From NCBI RefSeq assembly GCF_030412265.1, contig NZ_JAUHLN010000001.1:868001-932000 (forward strand): a stretch of 64,000 nt of DNA, given 5' to 3'. Of this stretch, positions 32,046 to 40,265 are shown piece after piece. The position numbers were made by a program, and so were the translations under genes. Origin of the DNA: Fictibacillus terranigra. Lineage in GTDB: Bacteria; Bacillota; Bacilli; Bacillales; Fictibacillaceae. The notes under the pieces were generated by a model. That model saw nothing but the letters and a program-made list of their open reading frames with translations. It searched no databases and was not told the DNA's origin. Within the stretch, counting starts at the first letter, position 1. Every line of letters begins with the position of its first letter.

Positions 32046-32871
32046 TATTGACTATTATGAACCTTCTTCTATATCAGAGGCAGTGAAGTTATTCGATAAG
32101 CTGGATAAAGAAGGGAAAAAACCATTATATTTAGCAGGCGGAACAGAAATCCTGACACTCGGCAGACTTAATCAGATTTACACAAAGGCCGTGATCGATG
32201 TAAAGGGAATTCCAGATTGTAATGTTCAAGGCTTACATCGAAATTCCGTTGTAGTTGGAGCCGCCCTTACATTAACGCAAATTTTTGAAGCGGGAGTATT
32301 TCCGTTTCTTGGCGAAGCGTGTGTAAGGATAGCTGACCGTACATCACGGAACCAGATCACGCTGGGAGGAAACCTTGCCAGTGACATCATCTACCGCGAA
32401 GCCGTACTCCCCTTGCTGCTCACTGATGCTACGATTGTGATCGCAGGCAATGACGGAATTCGCCACGTACCCATTCATCAAATATTCAACGAAACGCTGT
32501 GCTTAAACCCGGGAGAATTTGTCGTACAAATTATAGCGGATTCACAATATACAAAGATGCCTTTTGTGATCGAGAAAAAAAGAAAGAGCGAGAGGGTAGA
32601 TTATCCGCTTCTCACTCTGGCCGTATTAAAAACGGATAGCTCCATTCGGGCTGGGTTTAGTGGTTTGTGTGCTTTTCCATTTCGTTCTTCTGCCATGGAG
32701 AAGGAATTAAATAATACAAGTTTGACGCTAAAGGAACGAGTTGACAGCGCTATAAGACTTATTCCGGCTCCTGTAATACAGGATATTCGAGGCTCAAGGG
32801 ACTATCGGCTGTTTGTGCTTCAATATACATTGCTCGACGCTTTAACCGATTTAGAAGGGGTGAGATTGTGA
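32032..32871 (+). CDS. Molybdenum hydroxylase FAD-binding subunit (PucC type)
   Basis: The 279-residue medium subunit contains Y-L-A-G-G-T-E-I-L-T (first FAD loop, about 36-45) and the second FAD motif R-N-Q-I-T-L-G-G-N-L-A-S-D (about 106-118) characteristic of XDH/CO-dehydrogenase medium chains. The start at ATG 32032 lies inside the end of the large-subunit gene (14-base overlap) behind AGAGGGGGAGG. It passes electrons from the iron-sulphur subunit to NAD or another acceptor. Confidence 0.88.
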   Translation: MLHYNIDYYEPSSISEAVKLFDKLDKEGKKPLYLAGGTEILTLGRLNQIYTKAVIDVKGIPDCNVQGLHRNSVVVGAALTLTQIFEAGVFPFLGEACVRIADRTSRNQITLGGNLASDIIYREAVLPLLLTDATIVIAGNDGIRHVPIHQIFNETLCLNPGEFVVQIIADSQYTKMPFVIEKKRKSERVDYPLLTLAVLKTDSSIRAGFSGLCAFPFRSSAMEKELNNTSLTLKERVDSAIRLIPAPVIQDIRGSRDYRLFVLQYTLLDALTDLEGVRL

Positions 32872-33353
32872 ATGTAAAGCTGACACTTAATATTAATGGA
32901 GAAAGACGGAAAACGTCGATCAGAGCCGCGGATACACTGTTAGATACATTAAGAGGCAAATTTGACTTGACAGGCGCAAAGCGTGGCTGTGAGAACGGAG
33001 ATTGCGGTGCCTGCACGGTGCTTGTAGACGGTTTGCCGGCCAAGTCATGCATGATGTTCGCTGTGGATGCGCGCAGGAAGCACATTACTACCATCGAAGG
33101 ATTAAAAAATACTCCCATGCAGCATGCTTTTGTTGACAAATGGGCCTTTCAGTGCGGTTATTGTACATCTGGATTTATTCTAAACGCTCATTCCCTCGTT
33201 AACCTCCATCCTGACGCAACGGATGAAGTCATGGAAGAATGGCTAAGCTCCAATATTTGCAGGTGTACTAGTTACCAGGAAATTAGAGAAGCTGTAAAAT
33301 CCGTCTTAATGAAGGAGCGGACAAATGTAAAGAAAAAACGGAAAAAGAAATAA
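32868..33353 (+). CDS. Molybdenum hydroxylase 2Fe-2S subunit (PucE type)
   Basis: The 161-residue small subunit holds the plant-ferredoxin-like cluster site C-E-N-G-D-C-G-A-C-T-V (about 44-54) and the second cluster site C-G-Y-C-T-S-G-F with C-R-C-T-S-Y in the four-helix domain. It starts with GTG overlapping the preceding stop by four bases, completing a tightly coupled three-gene unit. No XdhC/PucA or MobA-like/PucB chaperone genes are next to it, so cofactor insertion must rely on genes elsewhere. Confidence 0.92.
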   Translation: MNVKLTLNINGERRKTSIRAADTLLDTLRGKFDLTGAKRGCENGDCGACTVLVDGLPAKSCMMFAVDARRKHITTIEGLKNTPMQHAFVDKWAFQCGYCTSGFILNAHSLVNLHPDATDEVMEEWLSSNICRCTSYQEIREAVKSVLMKERTNVKKKRKKK

Positions 33354-33400
33354 CTTACCGCTAATTTGTACTGCCAATCCCAGCAGGGGATTTTTCAACG

Positions 33401-33436
33401 AAAACGCCTGCGTCTTCATTGATGCAGGCGTTTTTT
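33401..33436. terminator. Terminator after the molybdenum hydroxylase operon
   Basis: AAAACGCCTGC pairs with GCAGGCGTTTT, followed by T residues; it also faces the stop of the convergent small gene at 33440. Confidence 0.9.
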
Positions 33437-33439
33437 GAA

Positions 33440-33613
33440 TCAGGATCGTTTTGGGTTTTTCGTGTACTTTATTGAATAAATTGGAATAGTACCTATCGGC
33501 GTAATTTGCTTTGGGATTGGATCCAGCACAACAGGAACAGGAGGAAGATGGGTAGGTACCACTCCATTGCTTCTTCCATCGATTCGATTACTTTTATATT
33601 TTTTAGAAGCCAT
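33440..33613 (-). CDS. Small Pro/Lys-rich hypothetical protein (57 aa)
   Basis: ATG 33613 follows AGGAGTGAT and opens a 57-residue frame starting M-A-S-K-K-Y-K-S-N-R-I-D-G. The middle is rich in Pro and Val (H-L-P-P-V-P-V-V-L-D-P-I-P) and the end is basic. It has no membrane helix and is probably disordered. Such small basic proline-rich proteins are frequent in spore-formers, but no family was recognised. A longer in-frame start at 33685 lacks a ribosome binding site. Confidence 0.6.
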   Translation of the reverse strand: MASKKYKSNRIDGRSNGVVPTHLPPVPVVLDPIPKQITPIGTIPIYSIKYTKNPKRS

Positions 33614-33717
33614 TTCATCACTCCTGACATAAAAGATGGTATTATTCAATATATACAGGAGTGATGAATTGGTTTGGACATTCATCTACATTCACTTCAG
33701 AGAGGCTTGACGCTTTT

Positions 33718-34563
33718 CTATTGCCCCTTCTCTACCTCACTGATCTTCCACGAAGACCATGGAGATAACCTCACTATTGTAATGTTCAGCTTCACTTTTT
33801 CTGCTCCCTCATTCTTTCTATAAATGATGGCTTTTACCGGGACGACGGTTTTGACGGCCAGATGCTTATGTGATTTCTTTCCTCGAATATCGTAATGAAT
33901 AGCTGTAATCCCGCGTGCCGATTTCAGAAGATTCATGCGTACTCTTCCTTTCTCAGGCAGAACAGGCTTCATCAAATCTGTATCGTTCTCTTTCAGTGAC
34001 AGTAAATACATTTCAGCCACCTCATGTGGATTGGCATGATGAGCGTAGTCGTCCAGTTTGCCGCCAGCTTTTAAAATCATCATTTTATGGGATGGATCAG
34101 CGTTCCTCGTTCGATGTGTGGTGCTGCCCGCAAAGTGAATGCAAAAATGCCCTGGGAAACCATTTTGCAGGGCCCCGTGTCCATGTGGCATACCATGCAT
34201 GGAAGCAGCCAGCATTTTTCCTTTTACAGGGATCAGGATCGCTCTTCTTCGCCAGCTCCATTTTCCGTTATAAAGATGTTTCAATACCGCTGTATCCTTA
34301 TAGGTTAAGGGCTGGACATCAGCGTGCTTGTTTCCTGCACGCCGCTGAACGGAAAAATAGAAGCCGGTTTCCAAATCAATCACTTTAAATTTGCTTCCTT
34401 TAGGGAGGAGTTTGTCCACCTTTGTCCATCTCATGATTTTCCCTTTATCTGGAACAGGGTAGACGGTGAATGGAAACTCACCCGAGGCTGCCGAATGGAT
34501 GGGCATCGTTAACAACACAATGATTAGAACTAGCAAAGCTGCACTGTATTTTTGTTTGAACAT
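33718..34563 (-). CDS. Secreted protein with conserved His/Cys motifs, possible L,D-transpeptidase-like
   Basis: The 281-residue protein has a cleavable signal peptide (hydrophobic residues about 8-24, then H-S-A-A-S-G). The mature part contains A-A-S-M-H-G-M-P-H-G-H-G and, about 20 residues on, G-H-F-C-I-H-F-A-G-S-T-T-H, then D-P-S-H-K-M-M-I. A His motif followed by a Cys motif of this kind recalls cell-wall proteins with an L,D-transpeptidase-like active site found in firmicutes, but spacing differs from the standard YkuD signature. I offer the enzymatic role only as a possibility. It is monocistronic. Confidence 0.5.
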   Translation of the reverse strand: MFKQKYSAALLVLIIVLLTMPIHSAASGEFPFTVYPVPDKGKIMRWTKVDKLLPKGSKFKVIDLETGFYFSVQRRAGNKHADVQPLTYKDTAVLKHLYNGKWSWRRRAILIPVKGKMLAASMHGMPHGHGALQNGFPGHFCIHFAGSTTHRTRNADPSHKMMILKAGGKLDDYAHHANPHEVAEMYLLSLKENDTDLMKPVLPEKGRVRMNLLKSARGITAIHYDIRGKKSHKHLAVKTVVPVKAIIYRKNEGAEKVKLNITIVRLSPWSSWKISEVEKGQ

Positions 34564-34749
34564 GCTATTCTCTCCTTGGAATGATCATCTTCTTTTAATA
34601 TGTCAAGGAATGTTAAAAATAAACGTAATTTAACATTATTGGCAATAAGTTTTAAGAACCGTGCAAAAGTCCTAAATTTATATGTTAAAATTGTAACAAT
34701 TCTGAACTAAATATCGTCCATTCTTTTTAAAGGAAAAAGGGGGGGGAGA

Positions 34750-35604
34750 ATGGCGATTTTACGAAAAATGTTGATACAATTTTTGCTGACTGTGGTTTCC
34801 ATCGTCTTGATCAGTGGCTTACCGGATCTTTTTCTTACAAAGAACGTGTCCTCTTATTGGGAAAAGATAAAAGACGTGAGTGTGTCTTTGCTTCATCCAG
34901 GACATCTACAATACATACCGTTTAAGCAGCCAAGACCTTTATTCCCGGATTTTTTGGATCCATATTTTTATTCAATAACCATTCTTCTCACGGCATTTCT
35001 TCTGGCATTTTTTCTTGCTCAGGTGCTGGCATGGATGACGATGACGCTGCCAGAGCGGGTGAGGGCTGTGATAAAAAATTTACTGACGCTATTGGAGTCT
35101 CTTCCTGATCTGCTCGTCTTTGCGCTCGTACAAATGTTTATCGTGTTCTTTTATAAGCAGACGAGCATTCTTTTGTCTGATGTTGCTTCACTCGGTGAAC
35201 AGCGGATTTATGTTATTCCAATCATGTGCCTCATGATCCTGCCGTTTATTTATTTTTATAAAATGATGGTCCTGCTGTCAGAGGAAGAAAGCAAAAAGCC
35301 CTATTTCGAGTTCAGCCGGGCGAAAGGACTGCGAAGAACGTACGTGTTGTTATTTCACGTGACACGGAATACATATGAAACCCTTTTTCATTTTTCAAAG
35401 ACCGTCCTGTGGTTTATGATCTCCAATCTGCTTCTTGTGGAATGGATTTTTAATATTGATGGGATCACATATTACCTTTATTCCGATTTCAGGGCTGAGA
35501 TCATGGCTGTTATCTTGGTTTTTCTTGCTATTCCGTTTTTCGTTTTCTTCGGATTCCTTGAGTTTTTGTTGTCCATTCGCTTGAGGCGGGAGGCGGGGGC
35601 ATGA
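34750..35604 (+). CDS. Oligopeptide-type ABC transporter permease (OppB/DppB-like)
   Basis: The 284-residue membrane protein has about six hydrophobic segments and the EAA-like loop F-S-R-A-K-G-L-R-R-T-Y-V-L-L-F-H-V, where the permease would contact an ATPase. The extracellular insertion between the first two helices is typical of OppB-class permeases. AAAAAGGGGGGGAG precedes the ATG, and its end overlaps the next permease gene by four bases. No ATPase or binding-protein gene is adjacent. Confidence 0.82.
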   Translation: MAILRKMLIQFLLTVVSIVLISGLPDLFLTKNVSSYWEKIKDVSVSLLHPGHLQYIPFKQPRPLFPDFLDPYFYSITILLTAFLLAFFLAQVLAWMTMTLPERVRAVIKNLLTLLESLPDLLVFALVQMFIVFFYKQTSILLSDVASLGEQRIYVIPIMCLMILPFIYFYKMMVLLSEEESKKPYFEFSRAKGLRRTYVLLFHVTRNTYETLFHFSKTVLWFMISNLLLVEWIFNIDGITYYLYSDFRAEIMAVILVFLAIPFFVFFGFLEFLLSIRLRREAGA

Positions 35605-36614
35605 TCAGAAGCATAAAGTTTTGGGCTGGGTGCATTGTGCTGGCTGCTCTTATCGGTTCCAGTCTGGTTCATCAGATGGTTTTTGACAGCAAAATTAAAA
35701 AGGTGCCGGTTTTATACAACGATAAAGGAGAGGCGGTTAAAGCCGCTCCACTGCCAGCCTCTCCTGATATGCCTTTTGGTACAGACAGACAGGGCTATGA
35801 CATGTTTGCAAAAGTGATGCAGGGAGCCAAGTATACGATTCCATTTGCTATATTAATCGCCTTGCAGCGTGTGGTCATCGCTTTTTTTATCGCCATTCCG
35901 TATGCTTTTTACTTTCCTTCCTGGGCAAGAAAGGGGCTGGAACAATTATTAAGCTCTTTTTATTATGTTCCATTGACCATTATTGCTATATTTTTGCTGG
36001 AGCCGGTGCTGGTGGAAAGGATTGCCGGAGAAAAAGAATATTTTACCTATGATTTTTCAGTGAGGATTTTTCTTGAAGTAAGCATTCTAACGCTCCTCGT
36101 CGTTCCTATGGTCAGTGTTATGATCGGCAATATGATGACGGCTCAGCTAAAAGAGGAATTTATACAGAGTTCACAGGTGCTTGGCGCGGGGAAGATACGA
36201 ATTTTCAGGAAGCATGTTGTACCTCATCTGCTGCCGAAATTATGCATTGTTTTCACTCAGCAGTGCGTATCTGTTCTGATTATCTTTGCACATCTCGGCT
36301 ACTTTAAGCTGTTTTTTGGCGGAACGGACGTGTGTTATACACCGTTCTGTGATATTCCTCCGCAATCGATTTCCAATGAATGGTCGGGGCTGATCGGTGA
36401 GTATTACCAGAATATATTTGCTCATCCTCTGATCGCACTGGGCCCAGTCATCATGTTTGGAATTGCAATCTATGCTTTTAATCTTGTGACGGAAGGGTTG
36501 CAGACGCACTTTGCATCCGGAAAGCGGAAGAGAACATACAAAAAAGAAGAGAAGGAAGACACAATCCCGGCTGGCGCTGAACAATTTACATTTATTAATG
36601 AAAAAGGGGCATAG
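35601..36614 (+). CDS. Oligopeptide-type ABC transporter permease (OppC/DppC-like)
   Basis: The 337-residue partner permease contains the OppC-type motif P-F-G-T-D-R-Q-G-Y-D-M-F (about 53-64) in the first periplasmic loop and an EAA loop Q-V-L-G-A-G-K-I-R-I-F-R-K-H-V-V-P-H. It overlaps the OppB-like gene by ATGA. The inserted loop before the last helix has several Cys residues (C-Y-T-P-F-C-D), unusual for this family. As no ATPase or solute-binding protein follows, these permeases must recruit components encoded elsewhere or have a different role. Confidence 0.82.
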   Translation: MIRSIKFWAGCIVLAALIGSSLVHQMVFDSKIKKVPVLYNDKGEAVKAAPLPASPDMPFGTDRQGYDMFAKVMQGAKYTIPFAILIALQRVVIAFFIAIPYAFYFPSWARKGLEQLLSSFYYVPLTIIAIFLLEPVLVERIAGEKEYFTYDFSVRIFLEVSILTLLVVPMVSVMIGNMMTAQLKEEFIQSSQVLGAGKIRIFRKHVVPHLLPKLCIVFTQQCVSVLIIFAHLGYFKLFFGGTDVCYTPFCDIPPQSISNEWSGLIGEYYQNIFAHPLIALGPVIMFGIAIYAFNLVTEGLQTHFASGKRKRTYKKEEKEDTIPAGAEQFTFINEKGA

Positions 36615-36720
36615 CGCCTCTTTTTGTTTTTTCGGGCTTATCGCACTGGGCCAAGTAATCACCTTTCTCCATACGTCCCCATATCTTGTATATTATCCTG
36701 TGTGAACAGGGGGGCTAAAG

Positions 36721-37491
36721 TTGATCTATGTAAAAAGAACGCAGATTCATTCAATAGAGGAGATACCGGGGTCAGGACAGTTTTCAGAGGCCCAAAGGGG
36801 AACCGCCCTTAAGCTTGTGAACGGCAGGGAGTCCTTTTTTTACGATAATCCCCGCCAGCTTCAGTTTGAGATTACCTACCGCGCCAACATTGTATCATCA
36901 GCTTATGCATTGAAAAACAGCGGAGCAAGGTTTGCGACGTTTACAACAGCGAAGGCCAACCGAAACTTCTGGATACTGACCGCGTATGGCGGATTTCTCA
37001 TCAGGCCTGATGTCACACCAGCGGATGCCATTACCGATATATTTGTCCAGGGGCGAAAATATGCTTTTGAGTGTACGACTGCCATGATGATCATTCTTTA
37101 TAAGGCGCTGCTTGAAACGATCGGCCCGTCGACATTCAACCAGCTGTTCAGGGGGCTTCTGTTATGGAGTACCGAGCATGATGAAGACCTTCAGCTAACA
37201 TCAGTCTACCAAGGAGATTCTCTGCCTGGGGATATCCGTTATATCCAGAACCCCGAGTTCCACCCGGCGACACCGCAGTGGCAGGGTGAGAATCTTATTG
37301 ACCTGGGAAACGGCATGTTTTTTGGGCACGGGATTGGAACAGGGATGATCGGGGAGTTTATTGAAGTCCTCAACCAAAGAAGAAGGCCAGGCGCAACGAC
37401 TTCTGCCTTCCTCACGAAACAGATCATCCGCCCAAATTTCAGAAGAATGGCAGAATATACGGGCCATCCGCTTCGCCGTTTGCTCGTATAA
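36721..37491 (+). CDS. tgl: Protein-glutamine gamma-glutamyltransferase (spore coat transglutaminase)
   Basis: Tgl forms epsilon-(gamma-glutamyl)lysine cross-links between spore coat proteins late in sporulation. The 256-residue protein matches B. subtilis Tgl throughout: catalytic Cys in Y-A-F-E-C-T-T-A-M-M-I-I-L-Y (near residue 119), and the substrate-access region G-H-G-I-G-T-G-M. It starts with TTG behind a GGGGGG site. In B. subtilis the gene is read in the mother cell; a CATA-containing sequence at 36680 might be a SigK -10 but is not a clear match. Confidence 0.92.
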   Translation: MIYVKRTQIHSIEEIPGSGQFSEAQRGTALKLVNGRESFFYDNPRQLQFEITYRANIVSSAYALKNSGARFATFTTAKANRNFWILTAYGGFLIRPDVTPADAITDIFVQGRKYAFECTTAMMIILYKALLETIGPSTFNQLFRGLLLWSTEHDEDLQLTSVYQGDSLPGDIRYIQNPEFHPATPQWQGENLIDLGNGMFFGHGIGTGMIGEFIEVLNQRRRPGATTSAFLTKQIIRPNFRRMAEYTGHPLRRLLV

Positions 37492-37526
37492 AAAGAACTG
37501 GCTGAATGAATTCTGCCAGTTCTTTT
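37491..37526. terminator. Bidirectional terminator between tgl and the M23 gene
   Basis: AAAAGAACTGGC pairs with GCCAGTTCTTTT, with A and T runs on the two sides. Confidence 0.9.
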
Positions 37527-37536
37527 TTGCATGTTG

Positions 37537-38868
37537 TTATTGAATGTAAGGAAGTGGATTAACTGCATTGGTCTTGTTGATATTCCATGGCCCTTTGTGA
37601 AGCTCAAAGTGGAGATGCTGGCCATAAGAATGTCCGGTGTTACCCATATGTCCAAGGGTTTGTCCCTGAGAGACGGTTTGTCCTGTGCTGACTGCACGGT
37701 CTCTCATATGTGCATAAACCGTTGTATAAAGCTGTCCATCGATGTAATGGGACAGGAATACCACGTTGCCATACGTAGACGATGTGTATGAGCGTGCTAC
37801 CGTTCCAGATGCAGAAGCATGAATCGGAACATAGCCAGCCTTGGCGATATCAATGCCGGCATGAAACTTATTCCATCTTGAACCGAGCTGAGACGTGACA
37901 TAGCCAGCTGATGGGAAGATGAAAGCTCTGGCTGCACTTGGTGCTTCATAGGAAGGCTCAGGCTTTGGTGCTGGAGCAGGTGCCGGTGCAGGAGACGAAT
38001 GATGGGAAGGCTGTTTTGCTCTTTCCCTTGCCGCCCGTTCAGCGGCCGCTTTTTGTTCGGCTGCACGTTTTGCGGCGGCTGCCTTCTCTGCTGCTTCACG
38101 GCGTGCGCGTTCAGCTGCTTCTTTTTTAGCGCGGGCAATCTCAGCTTTAATCGCTTTCTCCTGATCCGCTAGAAGTGCGTCTTTCTCTTCTAGTTTACCA
38201 ATGTCATCATGAAGATGCGCCTCTTCACTTTTAAGGCTCTTCATAATTTTGTTTTTCTTCACTTTCTGGGCTCTTAACTGGCTGTTAAGAGAATTTAATT
38301 CTGATAGTTTGCTGTTTAATGAGGCAAGCTGTGTTTCTACCTGCCCCTTCTTTTTCTCTACTTCTGCTTTATCGCGTTTATGTTCTTCTAGAATCGTCTT
38401 GTCCTGTTCAGCGATGATGTTCAGGCTGATCATACGGTCAAGGAAATCTCCAAATCCTTGAGAGCCGAGAAGAACCTCAATATATTTTATCGCACCGCCG
38501 TTTTCGTACATGTTACGGACACGATTCTTTAACAGGGCGTCACGTTCTTCAATTCGCTTTTCCAGAACAGCAATCTCTTTTTTGAGCTGCTCGATGTTTG
38601 CTTTTGTTTCTGCGATTTCATTTCTCTTTGTCTCGATATCGCTGGCTGTTTTTTTCAAAGAAGCATCAAGCTTGTCCAGTTCTTTAAGAAGCTGATCCTG
38701 TTCACCCTGAACCTCTTTAACTTGTTTGTTTTTCTTTGATTTTTCAATATGGTTCTCAGCTTGTTTCTGTTGGATTTCCTTCAATGTTTCAGCGGATGCT
38801 GAGCTATATGTAAATCCGGTTAGACCAATGGTTAATGATAAAGCAGCTGTTAAAAACTTCTTTCTCAA
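37537..38868 (-). CDS. Secreted coiled-coil M23 murein hydrolase (EnvC/CwlO-like layout)
   Basis: The 443-residue protein has a signal peptide (Ala-Ser-Ala-Glu cleavage near residue 26), a long coiled coil (about 30-280) ending in an Ala/Lys/Arg-rich helix, a Pro/Ala linker, and a C-terminal LytM (M23) domain with zinc ligands H-A-G-I-D and H-L-H-F-E. M23 enzymes cut peptidoglycan cross-bridges, and coiled coils of this kind bind FtsEX-type regulators in EnvC and CwlO; such a partnership here is inference. The start is TTG after GAGGGGG. A TGCTATAAT extended -10 lies at 38922-38930. Confidence 0.9.
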   Translation of the reverse strand: MRKKFLTAALSLTIGLTGFTYSSASAETLKEIQQKQAENHIEKSKKNKQVKEVQGEQDQLLKELDKLDASLKKTASDIETKRNEIAETKANIEQLKKEIAVLEKRIEERDALLKNRVRNMYENGGAIKYIEVLLGSQGFGDFLDRMISLNIIAEQDKTILEEHKRDKAEVEKKKGQVETQLASLNSKLSELNSLNSQLRAQKVKKNKIMKSLKSEEAHLHDDIGKLEEKDALLADQEKAIKAEIARAKKEAAERARREAAEKAAAAKRAAEQKAAAERAARERAKQPSHHSSPAPAPAPAPKPEPSYEAPSAARAFIFPSAGYVTSQLGSRWNKFHAGIDIAKAGYVPIHASASGTVARSYTSSTYGNVVFLSHYIDGQLYTTVYAHMRDRAVSTGQTVSQGQTLGHMGNTGHSYGQHLHFELHKGPWNINKTNAVNPLPYIQ

Positions 38869-39235
38869 CTATTTTTCCCCCTCATTGTGAAAATGTTACC
38901 AATCTATTAATCACAAAGGTAATTATAGCACTTAAGAGCAGGATAATTTTGTGAAATAATATTACAGTTATATTTCAAAATGTTACAAAATGCGACAGTT
39001 AAACGACAGTTTTTACTAATAAAGGAATTTTTATAGGAATAAAACAGAATGTAGGGTATTTTTGTAAAAATCCCCAAAGAGGAGTCATTACGCATCGATC
39101 AACTGCTGACGATGAGGTTTTAGGTAGATTTAATTAAAAAGTTGATTAAAAACATAATGAATTCTAAAAAGGCCGATTATCCTGTGTAAAAGGATCATCG
39201 GTCTTTTTGTTCTTTTATAATATCTAAACTTTTAT
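38869..39235. other. 367-base AT-rich intergenic region
   Basis: It contains the extended -10 (TGCTATAAT, minus strand, 38922-38930) of the M23 gene, several TGTAAC/TGTAAT half-sites, and a strong hairpin at 39166-39208. No reading frame here is supported. Confidence 0.5.
39166..39208. terminator. Strong hairpin terminator
   Basis: AAAAAGGCCGATTATCCT (39166-39183) pairs with AGGATCATCGGTCTTTTT (39191-39208) with two mismatches. On the minus strand it would end a transcript carrying the small frame at 39236-39358. Confidence 0.75.
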
Positions 39236-39358
39236 TTAACCAACAAATTTTCCTCGCGTGAAATAGCTTTTGTCAAAACCACGCCTGTGTGGCAAGAATG
39301 GATAAGGATTGGCTTGAGCGACTTCATTACAGAATAGATCAGAAAAAACAGCCTTCAT
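39236..39358 (-). CDS. Possible translationally coupled 40-aa protein
   Basis: The minus-strand ATG at 39358 overlaps the stop of the DDAH-like gene as ATGA and opens a 40-codon frame rich in aromatic and basic residues (N-P-Y-P-F-L-P-H-R-R-G-F-D-K-S-Y-F). The overlap suggests coupling, and a second terminator follows 28 bases after its stop. Against this, the start lies in the loop of a strong terminator (39343-39371), so most transcripts should not reach it. Confidence 0.3.
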   Translation of the reverse strand: MKAVFSDLFCNEVAQANPYPFLPHRRGFDKSYFTRGKFVG

Positions 39359-39371
39359 AAGGCTGTTTTTT
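39343..39371 (-). terminator. Terminator overlapping the DDAH-like stop codon
   Basis: AAAAAACAGCCTT (39343-39355) and AAGGCTGTTTTTT (39359-39371) are perfectly complementary, with a three-base loop, and include the last codons of the gene at 39355. Confidence 0.8.
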
Positions 39372-40191
39372 CACGGTCCAGCGGAAGGGTGCAGCAACGG
39401 AAGGCACCGCCGGATTTTATGATTTCTGAAATATCAACTTCGATCACTTCATAACCGTTTTCTCTCAGTTTAGCATTGATTTCCTTGTTAACGGGCAAGG
39501 CAAGAACGGTCTTGTTGCCGATCGATAGAATATTGGTGCCAAGGGTGAACTGTTCCTCTTTATTGATCTCCATCGTTTTATATTTTGAGGCCAGGAGTTT
39601 TAGCTCTTCTTCATGAAAAGCGGGCGGATAAATAATGGCCTCCTCCGGGGAAAGGATGTTAAAGACACAATCAAGGTGCAAAAATTTTTCATTGAAAGGT
39701 ACCGGAATGACGTTGTAATCAGGCTCATGCTTCTGAAGGTTCTCGATAGCCGCCCTGCTTGTCCTGTGGCTCACGCCTACAAAGACGGTCTGGCGGTCCA
39801 GCAGAACATCTCCGCCTTCTATGCTGTCACTCTTTAAATCTTTGATGGTGATATGTTCTTCATTTATCCAGTCTTTTAATACTTTTTCTTCGCCCTGCCT
39901 GATCTCGCGCCCCATCTCTGAAATGTATAGGGTGTGGCCGATCGTGAATCCTATATCGCGGGTAAATACTTGTTCCGGGTATTTTTCAAGAGGAGGAAGC
40001 TGGCGAACCGTAATCCCTCTGTCCTCCAAAGCTTTGGAAAACTGCTTATGCTGCTTCATGGCCAGTTCAGTGTCTATATTTTCATCCGCATAATATTTTT
40101 GAGTTTCATTGATCACTTCACGGATCTTCATGAATGAAGGCTGACAAAGAATGACGTCTTTTAATGCTTCATACTCACTATAGCAGGCCAT
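39355..40191 (-). CDS. Dimethylarginine dimethylaminohydrolase-like amidinohydrolase (YkgA type)
   Basis: A 278-residue guanidino-modifying enzyme (pentein fold). Motifs are F-T-R-D-I-G-F (substrate Asp, near 76), E-G-G-D-V-L (near 127), an H-L-D-C core and the C-terminal catalytic Cys in G-G-A-F-R-C-C-T-L-P-L. These fit the DDAH/arginine-deiminase superfamily and B. subtilis YkgA. It may release citrulline from arginine or a methylated arginine. It lies 74 bases downstream of a RocB-like gene on the same strand, suggesting a joint role in arginine-derived nitrogen use. Confidence 0.85.
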   Translation of the reverse strand: MACYSEYEALKDVILCQPSFMKIREVINETQKYYADENIDTELAMKQHKQFSKALEDRGITVRQLPPLEKYPEQVFTRDIGFTIGHTLYISEMGREIRQGEEKVLKDWINEEHITIKDLKSDSIEGGDVLLDRQTVFVGVSHRTSRAAIENLQKHEPDYNVIPVPFNEKFLHLDCVFNILSPEEAIIYPPAFHEEELKLLASKYKTMEINKEEQFTLGTNILSIGNKTVLALPVNKEINAKLRENGYEVIEVDISEIIKSGGAFRCCTLPLDREKTAL

Positions 40192-40265
40192 TTTTTTCCC
40201 CCGTTTTCATAAATTCTTTTACTTTATTCTTGCCATCAACGGGATAAATCATTCGACAATCCGTA

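Noticed and set aside
38940-39000. TGTAAC/TGTAAT half-sites upstream of the M23 gene as a WalR box
   Set aside because: No pair of half-sites has the correct five-base spacing; the region is simply AT-rich.
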